7,804 nt of DNA, from NCBI GenBank assembly GCA_937884735.1, contig CAKZYI010000569.1, forward strand, positions 1 through 7,804, given 5' to 3'. Positions within the stretch are counted from its first letter, which is position 1. Each line of letters starts with the position of its first letter. The position numbers were made by a program, and so were the translations under genes. Below are positions 1-6,015 of this stretch, in pieces. This DNA comes from an uncultured Pleurocapsa sp. (GTDB lineage: Bacteria; Cyanobacteriota; Cyanobacteriia; Cyanobacteriales; Xenococcaceae). The notes beneath the pieces are model-generated. The model saw nothing but the letters and a program-made list of their open reading frames with translations. It was not told where the DNA came from and ran no database searches.

Positions 1-1
1 G

Positions 2-18
2 ACGCGCAGAGAGCGCGT
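2..18. other. Short GC-rich hairpin
   Basis: ACGCGC and GCGCGT form a perfect 6-bp stem around a 5-base loop (AGAGA). On the plus strand no T-run follows. On the minus strand the sequence leaves the window at once, so a terminator for minus-strand transcription cannot be judged. It may be the edge of a repeat or a secondary end signal beyond secA. Confidence 0.3.
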
Positions 19-19
19 G

Positions 20-62
20 CTAATAGCTATCCCAACCAATCAATCCTGTTAACCAGAACTGA
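20..62. repeat. 43-base dispersed block, copy 1
   Basis: This is the partner of 5960-6002, in the same orientation, beyond the secA terminator. Conserved cores are TAGCTA near the left end and CAGAACTGA at the right end, followed by CGTTA. Both copies lie past the 3' end of a minus-strand gene. Confidence 0.45.
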
Positions 63-111
63 CGTTAGGTTAATGTTCATAGTTGTGCCGAATTTGATTA
101 ATTAGCAACAC

Positions 112-138
112 AAAAAAAGTCAGCAACGAGTGCTGACT
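112..138 (-). terminator. Intrinsic terminator of secA
   Basis: Read on the minus strand, AGTCAGCA, a 5-base loop and TGCTGACT form a perfect 8-bp stem, followed directly by a run of seven T (plus-strand A at 112-118). It begins 33 bases past the secA stop codon, the normal place for a rho-independent terminator. The plus-strand side has no T-run, so it acts in one direction only. Confidence 0.85.
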
Positions 139-171
139 AAATAGTTAATAATTTGATTGTGATTAATCCTG

Positions 172-3036
172 TTACACTGTTTGAGCTTGAGGTTCAGCTG
201 GTTGTGGTGGAGGAGTTTGAGGCTGGAATTGGAAGAGAGAATAAACGACGTTACGACGAATATCAATCATCATTTCCAAGAACATTTCATAACCTTCTTG
301 TTTGTATTCAATTAAAGGATCTTTTTGTCCATAACCCCTTAAACCAATGGACTCGCGTAAAGCATCCATCGCCTGAAGATGTTCGCGCCAGAGAGTGTCA
401 ATCTGTTGTAGGATAAAGAATCTTTCTGCCTGACGCATCAATCCTGGCTGCATACTGTCAATTTGATGCTCTTTGATGTCATAAGCCTTACGAACTTCTT
501 CGCAAAGGAAGGTTTTCATCTCATTGACGGTCATGTCTTCCAAATGAACTGGTTCAACATCTTCTAGAAGATAGATAAACTCTTTTGCTTTGTCTACCAT
601 CTTGTCTAGCTTCCATTCTTCAGGGGGTAATTCTGGATTAACGTAAGCATCAACAATTTCCCCCATAGTTTTCTCGGCGTATTGAATTACCTGCTCTTTG
701 AGGTCTAGTCCTTCTAATACTCGACGGCGTTCGGCATAAATAGCACGACGCTGATTGTTCATCACTTCGTCGTATTCAAAGACTTGTTTGCGAGTATCGT
801 AGTAAAAAGTCTCTACTTTCTTTTGGGCTCCTTCTAGAGAATTGGTGAGCATTTTGGACTCAATGGGCATATCGTCCTCAACCCGCATCATATTCATGAG
901 TTTTTCAACGCGATCGCCGCCAAAAATTCTTAGTAGGTTATCTTGTAAACTGAGGAAAAATCTTGTCGAACCAGGGTCACCTTGTCTTCCTGCACGTCCA
1001 CGTAGTTGGTTATCAACTCGACGAGATTCATGACGCTCTGTACAAATTACATGAAGTCCGCCATAAGCAATCACTTCATCGTGTACGTCATCGGTAAATT
1101 CGTCGTATTCTTTACGAATAGCTTTATAAGCTTCCCTTAGTTTTTGCAATACAGGATCGTCCACAGGAGCATTTTCTGCCGCAACGGCAATTTTTTCTTC
1201 TGCGTCTAGTTCGGGTAAACTTTGTTCGCCATATTTTTGCACGGCAAATTTGACAGTTTCCTTGAGCAGATTTTCAGTTTCGGCTGATAACTCTGTGGGG
1301 AAAATTTGGGGCGAAGCCTTCCAAGTTTTGACCTTCTTACCGTTGTTACCGCCAGCAAAACCTTTGGGAGAATCTTTTTTCATGTCTATTCCAGGGACGT
1401 TTGCCATCAGGTTGTCGTCTTCAGGAATTACTATTTTGGGCATAAAGTACTCTCTGACTTTGAGCCTAGCCATATAGTCAGCATTACCACCCAAGATAAT
1501 GTCTGTACCTCGACCAGCCATATTAGTAGCAATAGTTACAGCAGTTTTGCGTCCAGCTTGAGCAACGATTTCTGATTCCCGTTCTACGTTTTCGGGTTTA
1601 GCATTAAGCAACTGATGTTCGATACCTTTTTCTTGTAGCAACTGAGAAATTAATTCTGACTTTTCTACACTAGTTGTACCTACTAATACAGGACGACCTA
1701 ACGAGTGCATATTAGCAGTGTCCTCTGCTACCGCTTGCCATTTCCCAATTTCTTTTTTGTAGACTACATCAGCCAAATCAGCACGTTTGGCAGGTTTGTT
1801 GGTTGGAATAATTGTTACCTGAAGATTGTAAACTTTTTCAAATTCAGTTTCCTCGGTTTTAGCCGTACCAGTCATTCCTGCAAGAGTGGGATAAAGCAAG
1901 AAAAAGTTTTGATAGGTAATACTTGCTAGGGTTTGAGTTTCTTTTTGAATTGGCACACTTTCTTTTGCTTCAATTGCTTGGTGTAAGCCATCACTCCAGC
2001 GTCTTCCAGCTAGAACCCTACCTGTAAATTCATCGACGATCACAATCTCGTCGTTACGTATCATGTAGTTAACGTCTTTGGTAAAAAGCTCTTTGGCTTT
2101 GATCGCGTTAGAAATATAGTGCGCCCAAGGATTTTCAGGATCGTATAAGTCTGTTACTCCTAAAATTTCTTCAGCGTGGGCAAAACCCTCATCAGTCATT
2201 AAGACATTACGGGCTTTTTCATCTACCTCATAATCTCCAACTCCCTCTTCACCATTTATTTCTTCGTCGTATTCTTCATCTTGTCTGATAAGCTGTTCGG
2301 CTACTTGAGCTGCATAGAGATACTTTTCTGTAGGACGTTCTACTTGACCCGAAATAATTAGGGGCGTTCTGGCTTCGTCAATTAGTACTGAATCTACCTC
2401 GTCAATTACACAGTAGTTGAAGGGACGCTGTACAACTTCTTCCATCGAGACAGCCATGTTATCCCGCAAGAAATCAAAACCCAACTCACTGTTGGTTGTA
2501 TAGGTAATATCACAGGCATAGTTTTTTCTTCTTTCTGTAGGACTCATTCCCGCTTGAATTAACCCCACGCTCAAACCAAGAAAACGGTGGACTTGTCCCA
2601 TCCATTCCGCGTCTCTTCGGGCTAGATAATCGTTGACTGTAACTACGTGAACGCCTTTCCCAGTCAAACCATTAAGATAGGCAGGAAGGGTACATACTAG
2701 GGTTTTACCTTCCCCTGTCTTCATCTCCGCGATTTGCCCTTTGTGTAATACTATGCCACCAAGTAACTGTACGTCGTAGTGACGCATCCCCAAAACACGA
2801 ATTCCCGCCTCTCTAACCACAGCGTAGGCTTCGGGTAAAATATCGTCCAAAATTTCTTTAGTTTCTTCATCATTTTTCGCTTTAGCTAACTGCTCGCGAA
2901 ATTCTACCGTCTTGGCTTTCAAATCCTCATCAGACAAATCCTTGATATCTTCTTCGATGAGATTAATCTCTGCTACCAGTGGTTGAAATTTCTTTAGTTT
3001 TCGTGCATTAGGGTCGCCAAACAGTTTTTTCAGCAT
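172..3036 (-). CDS. secA: Preprotein translocase ATPase SecA
   Basis: SecA is the ATP-driven motor that pushes unfolded precursor proteins through the SecYEG channel; in cyanobacteria it serves both plasma and thylakoid membranes. The 954-residue protein is complete. Visible motifs are the Walker A loop MKTGEGKT (105-112), the DEAD-type Walker B VIDEVDS (210-216), DEFTGR (325-330), the NBD2 stretch NMAGRGTDIILGGN (505-518) and the motif VI region around RVDNQLRGRAGRQGD (673-687). Between GGN and GGLHVI lies a stretch of about 130 residues (519-648), much longer than in E. coli SecA and typical of cyanobacterial and plastid forms. The C-terminus is a Pro/Gln-rich tail with no CxCx(8)CH-type zinc motif, which fits organisms without SecB. 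The ATG gives the usual MLKKLFGDPN-like N-terminus; no clear Shine-Dalgarno precedes it. It is followed by its own terminator and appears monocistronic. Confidence 0.98.
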   Translation of the reverse strand: MLKKLFGDPNARKLKKFQPLVAEINLIEEDIKDLSDEDLKAKTVEFREQLAKAKNDEETKEILDDILPEAYAVVREAGIRVLGMRHYDVQLLGGIVLHKGQIAEMKTGEGKTLVCTLPAYLNGLTGKGVHVVTVNDYLARRDAEWMGQVHRFLGLSVGLIQAGMSPTERRKNYACDITYTTNSELGFDFLRDNMAVSMEEVVQRPFNYCVIDEVDSVLIDEARTPLIISGQVERPTEKYLYAAQVAEQLIRQDEEYDEEINGEEGVGDYEVDEKARNVLMTDEGFAHAEEILGVTDLYDPENPWAHYISNAIKAKELFTKDVNYMIRNDEIVIVDEFTGRVLAGRRWSDGLHQAIEAKESVPIQKETQTLASITYQNFFLLYPTLAGMTGTAKTEETEFEKVYNLQVTIIPTNKPAKRADLADVVYKKEIGKWQAVAEDTANMHSLGRPVLVGTTSVEKSELISQLLQEKGIEHQLLNAKPENVERESEIVAQAGRKTAVTIATNMAGRGTDIILGGNADYMARLKVREYFMPKIVIPEDDNLMANVPGIDMKKDSPKGFAGGNNGKKVKTWKASPQIFPTELSAETENLLKETVKFAVQKYGEQSLPELDAEEKIAVAAENAPVDDPVLQKLREAYKAIRKEYDEFTDDVHDEVIAYGGLHVICTERHESRRVDNQLRGRAGRQGDPGSTRFFLSLQDNLLRIFGGDRVEKLMNMMRVEDDMPIESKMLTNSLEGAQKKVETFYYDTRKQVFEYDEVMNNQRRAIYAERRRVLEGLDLKEQVIQYAEKTMGEIVDAYVNPELPPEEWKLDKMVDKAKEFIYLLEDVEPVHLEDMTVNEMKTFLCEEVRKAYDIKEHQIDSMQPGLMRQAERFFILQQIDTLWREHLQAMDALRESIGLRGYGQKDPLIEYKQEGYEMFLEMMIDIRRNVVYSLFQFQPQTPPPQPAEPQAQTV

Positions 3037-3063
3037 AGTAGTATTTTTTTATGAATAATCAGT

Positions 3064-3092
3064 ATTTTATCTTTCTAATATTTGCTTTCTAA
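3064..3092 (-). promoter_or_regulatory. Possible secA promoter
   Basis: On the minus strand TTAGAA (3087-3092) and TAAAAT (3064-3069) are 17 bases apart, with the -10-like box 27 bases upstream of the secA ATG. The -10 match is good and the -35 match poor. In such AT-rich DNA a match of this quality could be chance. Confidence 0.25.
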
Positions 3093-3184
3093 GCTTGGAA
3101 TGCCTAGTTCGGCAGCTATCTTTAACATCTTTTAATAATTTTACCATTTGCCTACTTATAGAGCGTTTAGGGATTTCTACCCAT

Positions 3185-3219
3185 GAGGTGAGGAAGAAGG
3201 AACGAGGAACGAGGAAATA
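3185..3219 (+). repeat. Heptamer tandem array, GGAAnnA type
   Basis: Five in-phase 7-base units read GAGGTGA, GGAAGAA, GGAACGA, GGAACGA and GGAAATA, two of them identical. A 7-base period between genes matches the short tandemly repeated repetitive (STRR) sequences known in filamentous and related cyanobacteria. A similar degenerate array lies on the other strand at 4856-4897. Confidence 0.7.
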
Positions 3220-3235
3220 AAATTAGATAATTGGT

Positions 3236-3312
3236 TTGAGAGCAGGTATTGAAAATATCTAGGGCAATTTGAAAGGTACAGGCGATCGCATTATAAAAAA
3301 GCTTCATCATTA
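3236..3312 (-). pseudogene. Decayed second copy of the ltrA 3' end
   Basis: Positions 3236-3290 match the last codons of ltrA (3507-3561) at 51 of 55 bases by hand count, without gaps and at a constant offset of 271. On the minus strand this copy would encode AIACTFQIALDIFNTCS, against ALACTVQIALDIFNTCS in the intact gene. Weaker, 3-base-shifted similarity continues to about 3312 (a shared TTAATGAT), then an in-frame stop appears on the 5' side. Where ltrA has its stop codon this copy has CAA and stays open for about 23 more codons. It is best read as the remnant of a tandem paralogue or a partial duplication. It contains a perfect HIP1 site where intact ltrA has GCGAGCGC. Confidence 0.7.
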
Positions 3313-3390
3313 AAGCCAATCAATTACTAGTTTAATCCGCAATTATATAGAATGTTGCGATCGCCTTAAAAAAGATTGGAATCGGTGACA

Positions 3391-3492
3391 ATGTACAATA
3401 TGGATTTGGATTACAAGAGAGATTTAAGACAAGTGATCAAACTAGATATTCTTGATAGTGCAATTGATGTACAAGATACTGTTGATAAATGA
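3391..3492 (+). CDS. Possible 33-residue ORF or gene fragment
   Basis: An ATG opens a short frame encoding 33 residues that begin MYNMDLDYKR and end DIQ-like in DVQDTVDK. The peptide is charged and evenly mixed, with alternating hydrophobic and acidic residues such as VIKLDILDSAIDV, which suggests an amphipathic helix rather than random AT-rich translation. The frame extends upstream without an ATG only to a stop at 3367. No Shine-Dalgarno or promoter stands out, and its stop lies inside the TGATAAA heptamer array. I do not recognise it. It may be a real small protein, a remnant of a longer gene, or chance. Confidence 0.25.
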   Translation: MYNMDLDYKRDLRQVIKLDILDSAIDVQDTVDK

Positions 3493-3510
3493 TAAATGTT
3501 TAATGATTAA
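3483..3510 (+). repeat. Heptamer tandem array, TGATAAA type
   Basis: Four in-phase 7-base units read TGATAAA, TGATAAA, TGTTTAA and TGATTAA. The array ends exactly where the 51-base core shared by the two ltrA tails begins. Its last unit contains the ltrA stop codon (TTA at 3507-3509, TAA on the minus strand), and its second unit begins with the TGA stop of the small plus-strand ORF. Confidence 0.65.
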
Positions 3511-3561
3511 GAGCAGGTATTGAAGATATCTAGGGCAATTTGAACGGTACAGGCGAGCGCA
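3507..3561 (-). repeat. Intact partner of the 55-base ltrA-tail repeat
   Basis: This is the 3' end of ltrA. It matches 3236-3290 at 51 of 55 bases in direct orientation. The differences are at the stop codon, two inner positions, and the HIP1 site (GCGAGCGC here, GCGATCGC in the other copy). Confidence 0.85.
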
Positions 3562-4670
3562 ACTAGGGTAATAATCATTAAGGAAGATAAAATATTGCTG
3601 GCTAATACCAAAGATAGGATAAAGGCTGCTGCGCCAAGGCGGTAAAAGGTTAAAATGCGTTTGCATTTGGTTTGACCGAGTTCGCAGCTAGTCCAATGAA
3701 GATTGGAAAGGATCGCCATACACAAGGATACCGCCATACAAAATAGTATTTTTTCGCTGCTAGCACTGTCATGGGCTAGACCATGAATCATTTTTTCTAC
3801 TCCTACTCCTGTTGCCGTTAAACCAATAGCCAGGGGCAAATGAGAATATAGCCATGTTAAAGCAATTTTCATTTTGCCTTGTCTCATAGCATGGAGAGGA
3901 GATTCTTCTACCGTGTCAAAATACATCCACCAAAAGCTAAAAGCAATAGATAAACCAAGCAGTGCGATCGCAATTGATGCGGGAGTCCATTCTCTTTCGG
4001 CTACCCCACCTACTACTGCAACTATAGACTCTCCCAAAACGATAATGGTAAATAGTCCAATTCTTTCGGTAGTATGAGCCATATCAGGAGGAACTGCTGC
4101 AACTCTTTTTCCTGCTGTTAGAGGGGTGGCAAAATCGATTATTAACCCCAAGCCCCACAATACAAAACGCCAGGGAAGGGGAACAAATATGGAAGCAAAC
4201 CAAAAAATAATGCTAATACTAAACCCGACTGCAAACCAGTTGGTGAGCAGCCTTGCTTGGGGTACATGATAGCCTGCATGGAGATATTGACAGATTAGTA
4301 TCCCTCGAAATGCAATATAGCTTAGAGCAAAGCCAACGGATGATGTATCTAAGCCATGATGAATATTTGCTGCCATAGTTGCAGCGATCGCCATTTGTAG
4401 TAAAGTAATGAGGCGATCAACTAAGCCATCGTTATCAAACCGAGTGTCGTAAAAAGTTGCGCCAATCCAGCACCACCACACAGGAACAAATAACAATGCT
4501 AGTTTTGCCAACCCTAGAAAGGTAAAGTCTTCGTGAAAAATATGAGCTAATTGAGCGATCGCAACGACAAATATTAAATCAAAAAACAACTCTAACCAAG
4601 TCGCGCTTCTTTCTCCATCTTCACACTCTTCTCGACGCAGTTTTGGTGGTTGAAATATTGCTCTGGTCAT
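3507..4670 (-). CDS. ltrA: LtrA-family membrane protein
   Basis: This 387-residue polytopic membrane protein belongs to the low-temperature-requirement A family (PF06772), named from a Listeria cold-growth mutant; its biochemical role is unknown. Family signatures are WLELFFDLIFVVAIAQLAH (25-43), the charged TM entry HTTERIGLFTIIVLGES (199-215) and SFWWMYFD (245-252). The N-terminus is polar, and about ten hydrophobic segments follow to the C-terminus, suiting an inner-membrane protein. The ATG is supported by the short polar leader before the first motif; no Shine-Dalgarno is evident. The final 16 codons are duplicated about 270 bases downstream, and the stop codon falls in a heptamer repeat, so the C-terminal end may have been altered recently. 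The gene stands alone, divergent from the ComFB-like gene. Assignment to the family is firm; function is not. Confidence 0.9.
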   Translation of the reverse strand: MTRAIFQPPKLRREECEDGERSATWLELFFDLIFVVAIAQLAHIFHEDFTFLGLAKLALLFVPVWWCWIGATFYDTRFDNDGLVDRLITLLQMAIAATMAANIHHGLDTSSVGFALSYIAFRGILICQYLHAGYHVPQARLLTNWFAVGFSISIIFWFASIFVPLPWRFVLWGLGLIIDFATPLTAGKRVAAVPPDMAHTTERIGLFTIIVLGESIVAVVGGVAEREWTPASIAIALLGLSIAFSFWWMYFDTVEESPLHAMRQGKMKIALTWLYSHLPLAIGLTATGVGVEKMIHGLAHDSASSEKILFCMAVSLCMAILSNLHWTSCELGQTKCKRILTFYRLGAAAFILSLVLASNILSSLMIITLVALACTVQIALDIFNTCS

Positions 4671-4855
4671 TTTTTGGATTATTTGCAGTAATTGATTTTT
4701 ATTTTTGCTAATTGTTAACTTTTTCTCAATTTGATTTCAAAGATTGGAAAAACAACTAGTTTTTTGTTAGCAGCTCAATTTTAAAAGCTTTCATTTATCA
4801 GCAATCAAACTAACAGTATTTATACTGAAATATTTTAATAAAATCAATACTCGAA

Positions 4856-4897
4856 CTATTATTCACTTCTTATTCCTCCTTTCTCATTCATTATTCC
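4856..4897 (-). repeat. Degenerate heptamer array, GGAAnnA type
   Basis: On the minus strand six 7-base blocks read GGAATAA, TGAATGA, GAAAGGA, GGAATAA, GAAGTGA and ATAATAG. The exact unit GGAATAA recurs at a spacing of 21 bases, three periods. The G/A-rich units resemble the cleaner array at 3185-3219 but lie on the opposite strand. It is probably a decayed STRR-type repeat. Confidence 0.45.
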
Positions 4898-4927
4898 TTG
4901 TTTCCAAAATACTAGCCATCATAAAAT
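4898..4927 (+). promoter_or_regulatory. Possible promoter of the ComFB-like gene
   Basis: TTGTTT (4898-4903) and TAAAAT (4922-4927) are 18 bases apart, with the -10-like box 49 bases upstream of the ATG at 4977. The fit is moderate and the region AT-rich, so this is only a candidate. A second TATAAA at about 4965 is too close to the ATG for a normal leader. Confidence 0.25.
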
Positions 4928-4976
4928 ACCGAGGTTAAAATCGAGTTGAAGTGACTAGGTAACGATATAAAATTTA

Positions 4977-5750
4977 ATGCAAGATTCTATTGTGGAAATG
5001 CAGAACAATCAGATCGATCTGATTGATGTTTTAGCAGATATTCGTCTGATTAATGTTAGCGAGATTAAAATTATTCAAGAAGTAGTCGGATTTATTAATA
5101 CCCACTATCAAGAGCATAAATCAATGATTTCGGTGGCAGAAGTTACTGCCTTGATTCTCAATCGCGATGACATTCCTAATCTCTATGCTACCTCTTTTAG
5201 GGGTCACAATAACCAAGTACTGGAATTTCAAAACCAGTTTGGTATTAATGGATTTAAAATTAAAGATAAGCTAGTGCCTTGGGCATTGGATAAAGTAATT
5301 AGGGCTGGATTGCCTAAAAGCTTAAATCAAGATTTGACAATGGCAATCGATGCTTCTAGAAGTGCTACTCCCCTAGATGATGAAACATTACTAGAGGTTC
5401 TTACTACGATCAATTTAGCTAATGTTGCGGAGTTTCAAGTAATTAAGGAAGCGGTTAAATACATTAATATTAGTTATCCTGAAGCAGCCAGAAAAATAAA
5501 CTTGTCTGATGTTTGCGCTTTGGTGCTCAATCATGATGTTGTTACTTCTTTATACGCAACTTCAGAAGAAGAATATAACGATTTAAAAGATACTTATATT
5601 GATAAATATCAGGTTCAAATAAATGAAGTTATTCATCAAATGGTAGACAAAATTCATGCTGAAGGTTCTGAATATTCCTTTAGCCATGATTCTTTAGTTG
5701 CGGTTAATTTCCAAAGACGTAAAAAATTAACTAAATTTTGGAATATATAA
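4977..5750 (+). CDS. Tandem ComFB-like domain protein
   Basis: The 257-residue soluble protein is an internal duplication. Residues 13-73 and 136-196 align without gaps at a constant offset of 123, with 27 identities in 61 by hand count. Each half has NVxE near its start (26-29, 149-152), then VxALxLN followed by LYATS (LNR 61-63 and LYATS 69-73; LNH 184-186 and LYATS 192-196), then a charged helix. This resembles the cyanobacterial ComFB family (PF10719), whose usual members are single-domain, about 90-180 residues, and carry ALNRLPPLYATS-like signatures. Single-domain cyanobacterial ComFB proteins have been reported as cyclic-dinucleotide receptors, so a signalling role is plausible but inferred. 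Both copies lack the double proline, and the second has His for the Arg of LNR, so binding may be weakened. No signal peptide or TM segment is seen. Start: ATG at 4977; ATG at 4998 is an alternative. No clear Shine-Dalgarno. Confidence 0.75.
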   Translation: MQDSIVEMQNNQIDLIDVLADIRLINVSEIKIIQEVVGFINTHYQEHKSMISVAEVTALILNRDDIPNLYATSFRGHNNQVLEFQNQFGINGFKIKDKLVPWALDKVIRAGLPKSLNQDLTMAIDASRSATPLDDETLLEVLTTINLANVAEFQVIKEAVKYINISYPEAARKINLSDVCALVLNHDVVTSLYATSEEEYNDLKDTYIDKYQVQINEVIHQMVDKIHAEGSEYSFSHDSLVAVNFQRRKKLTKFWNI

Positions 5751-5780
5751 TTATAAGGTTATAGTTTTTAAGCAAACAAT

Positions 5781-5818
5781 AAGCGTAGCTTTATTTCAAT
5801 TAAGAGAAAACTACGCTT
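5781..5818. terminator. Hairpin between convergent genes
   Basis: AAGCGTAG (5781-5788) pairs perfectly with CTACGCTT (5811-5818) over 8 bp around a 22-base loop that can pair further (TTT with AAA). It lies 31 bases past the stop of the ComFB-like gene and could end that transcript, or the opposing one. Neither side has a real T-run, so termination is uncertain. A third CTACGC at 5851-5856 could compete for the same partner. Confidence 0.4.
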
Positions 5819-5835
5819 TGACAATCGCTAATCAG

Positions 5836-5856
5836 TCCTAAAGGATACCGCTACGC
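5836..5856. repeat. Possible half of a palindromic repeat
   Basis: The segment TCCTAAAGGATACCGCTACGC, read on the minus strand, starts GCGTAGCGGTATCC. It looks like one arm of the long palindromes with GCGTAGCGGTATCC arms that I recall from other cyanobacterial spacers. Only one arm plus a short TCCT/AGGA hairpin is present. The identification is from memory. Confidence 0.3.
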
Positions 5857-5955
5857 ATATAATTAGTAATTAAAGTGAATTAGGTGGAAGCTATATCTCT
5901 GATAAATTATGAGTTTAAAAATAGTTGCGTCATAAAATTTATTGTTGTTGAGCCA

Positions 5956-5969
5956 TTAGCTATTAGCTA
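5956..5969 (+). repeat. TTAGCTA heptamer pair
   Basis: Two perfect direct copies of TTAGCTA adjoin. They overlap the left end of the 43-base block shared with 20-62, where related TAATAGCTA is found. The 7-base period matches the other heptamer arrays in the window. Confidence 0.5.
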
Positions 5970-6002
5970 CCTTAACTCTCTAATTGTCTTAATCAGAACT
6001 GA
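5960..6002. repeat. 43-base dispersed block, copy 2
   Basis: This matches 20-62 at 30 of 43 bases by hand count, without gaps, ending in the shared nonamer CAGAACTGA. After a 3-base insertion, ACGTTA follows in both. It ends 13 bases past the stop of the PobA-like gene. Confidence 0.45.
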
Positions 6003-6015
6003 TGACGTTAATTAT

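Larger units (their letters stand above)
3037..3506. other. 470-base spacer between secA and ltrA
   Basis: No full-size gene is visible. The secA-proximal 140 bases are AT-rich leader with a possible promoter. The rest holds a GGAAnnA heptamer array (3185-3219), a decayed copy of the ltrA 3' end (3236-3312), two HIP1 octamers (3282-3289, 3357-3364), a possible small plus-strand ORF (3391-3492) and most of a TGATAAA heptamer array that runs into the ltrA stop. I saw no intrinsic terminator for ltrA. Confidence 0.7.
4671..4976. other. 306-base divergent spacer
   Basis: This very AT-rich spacer separates the start of ltrA from the start of the ComFB-like gene, so it should hold two outward promoters. 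A weak plus-strand candidate is listed separately; I could not single out one for ltrA. A degenerate G/A-rich heptamer array lies at 4856-4897. No ORF, RNA gene or convincing operator is visible. Confidence 0.6.

Noticed and set aside
1..171. tRNA or other structured RNA gene left of secA
   Set aside because: The only strong structures are the secA terminator and a 6-bp hairpin at the window edge; no cloverleaf is possible.
153..1929. Several plus-strand open frames of 63-89 codons opposite secA
   Set aside because: They lie antisense to a well-conserved gene and show no domain, start signal or protein-like composition. They are shadows of the secA codons.
3185..3510. CRISPR array
   Set aside because: The repeats are 7-base tandem units with no unique spacers, and the 55-base repeat occurs only twice.
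3236..3561. Insertion sequence flanked by 55-base direct repeats
   Set aside because: The repeats are part of the ltrA coding end, the interval lacks a transposase or terminal inverted repeats, and 55-base target duplications are not a normal IS product.
3442..3666. 74-codon minus-strand frame overlapping the ltrA 3' end
   Set aside because: It is a shifted frame of ltrA running into the spacer, with no recognisable domain.
3874..4077. 67-codon plus-strand frame inside ltrA
   Set aside because: It is antisense to conserved membrane segments of LtrA; its Ser/Thr/Ala-rich composition is what the antisense of hydrophobic codons gives.
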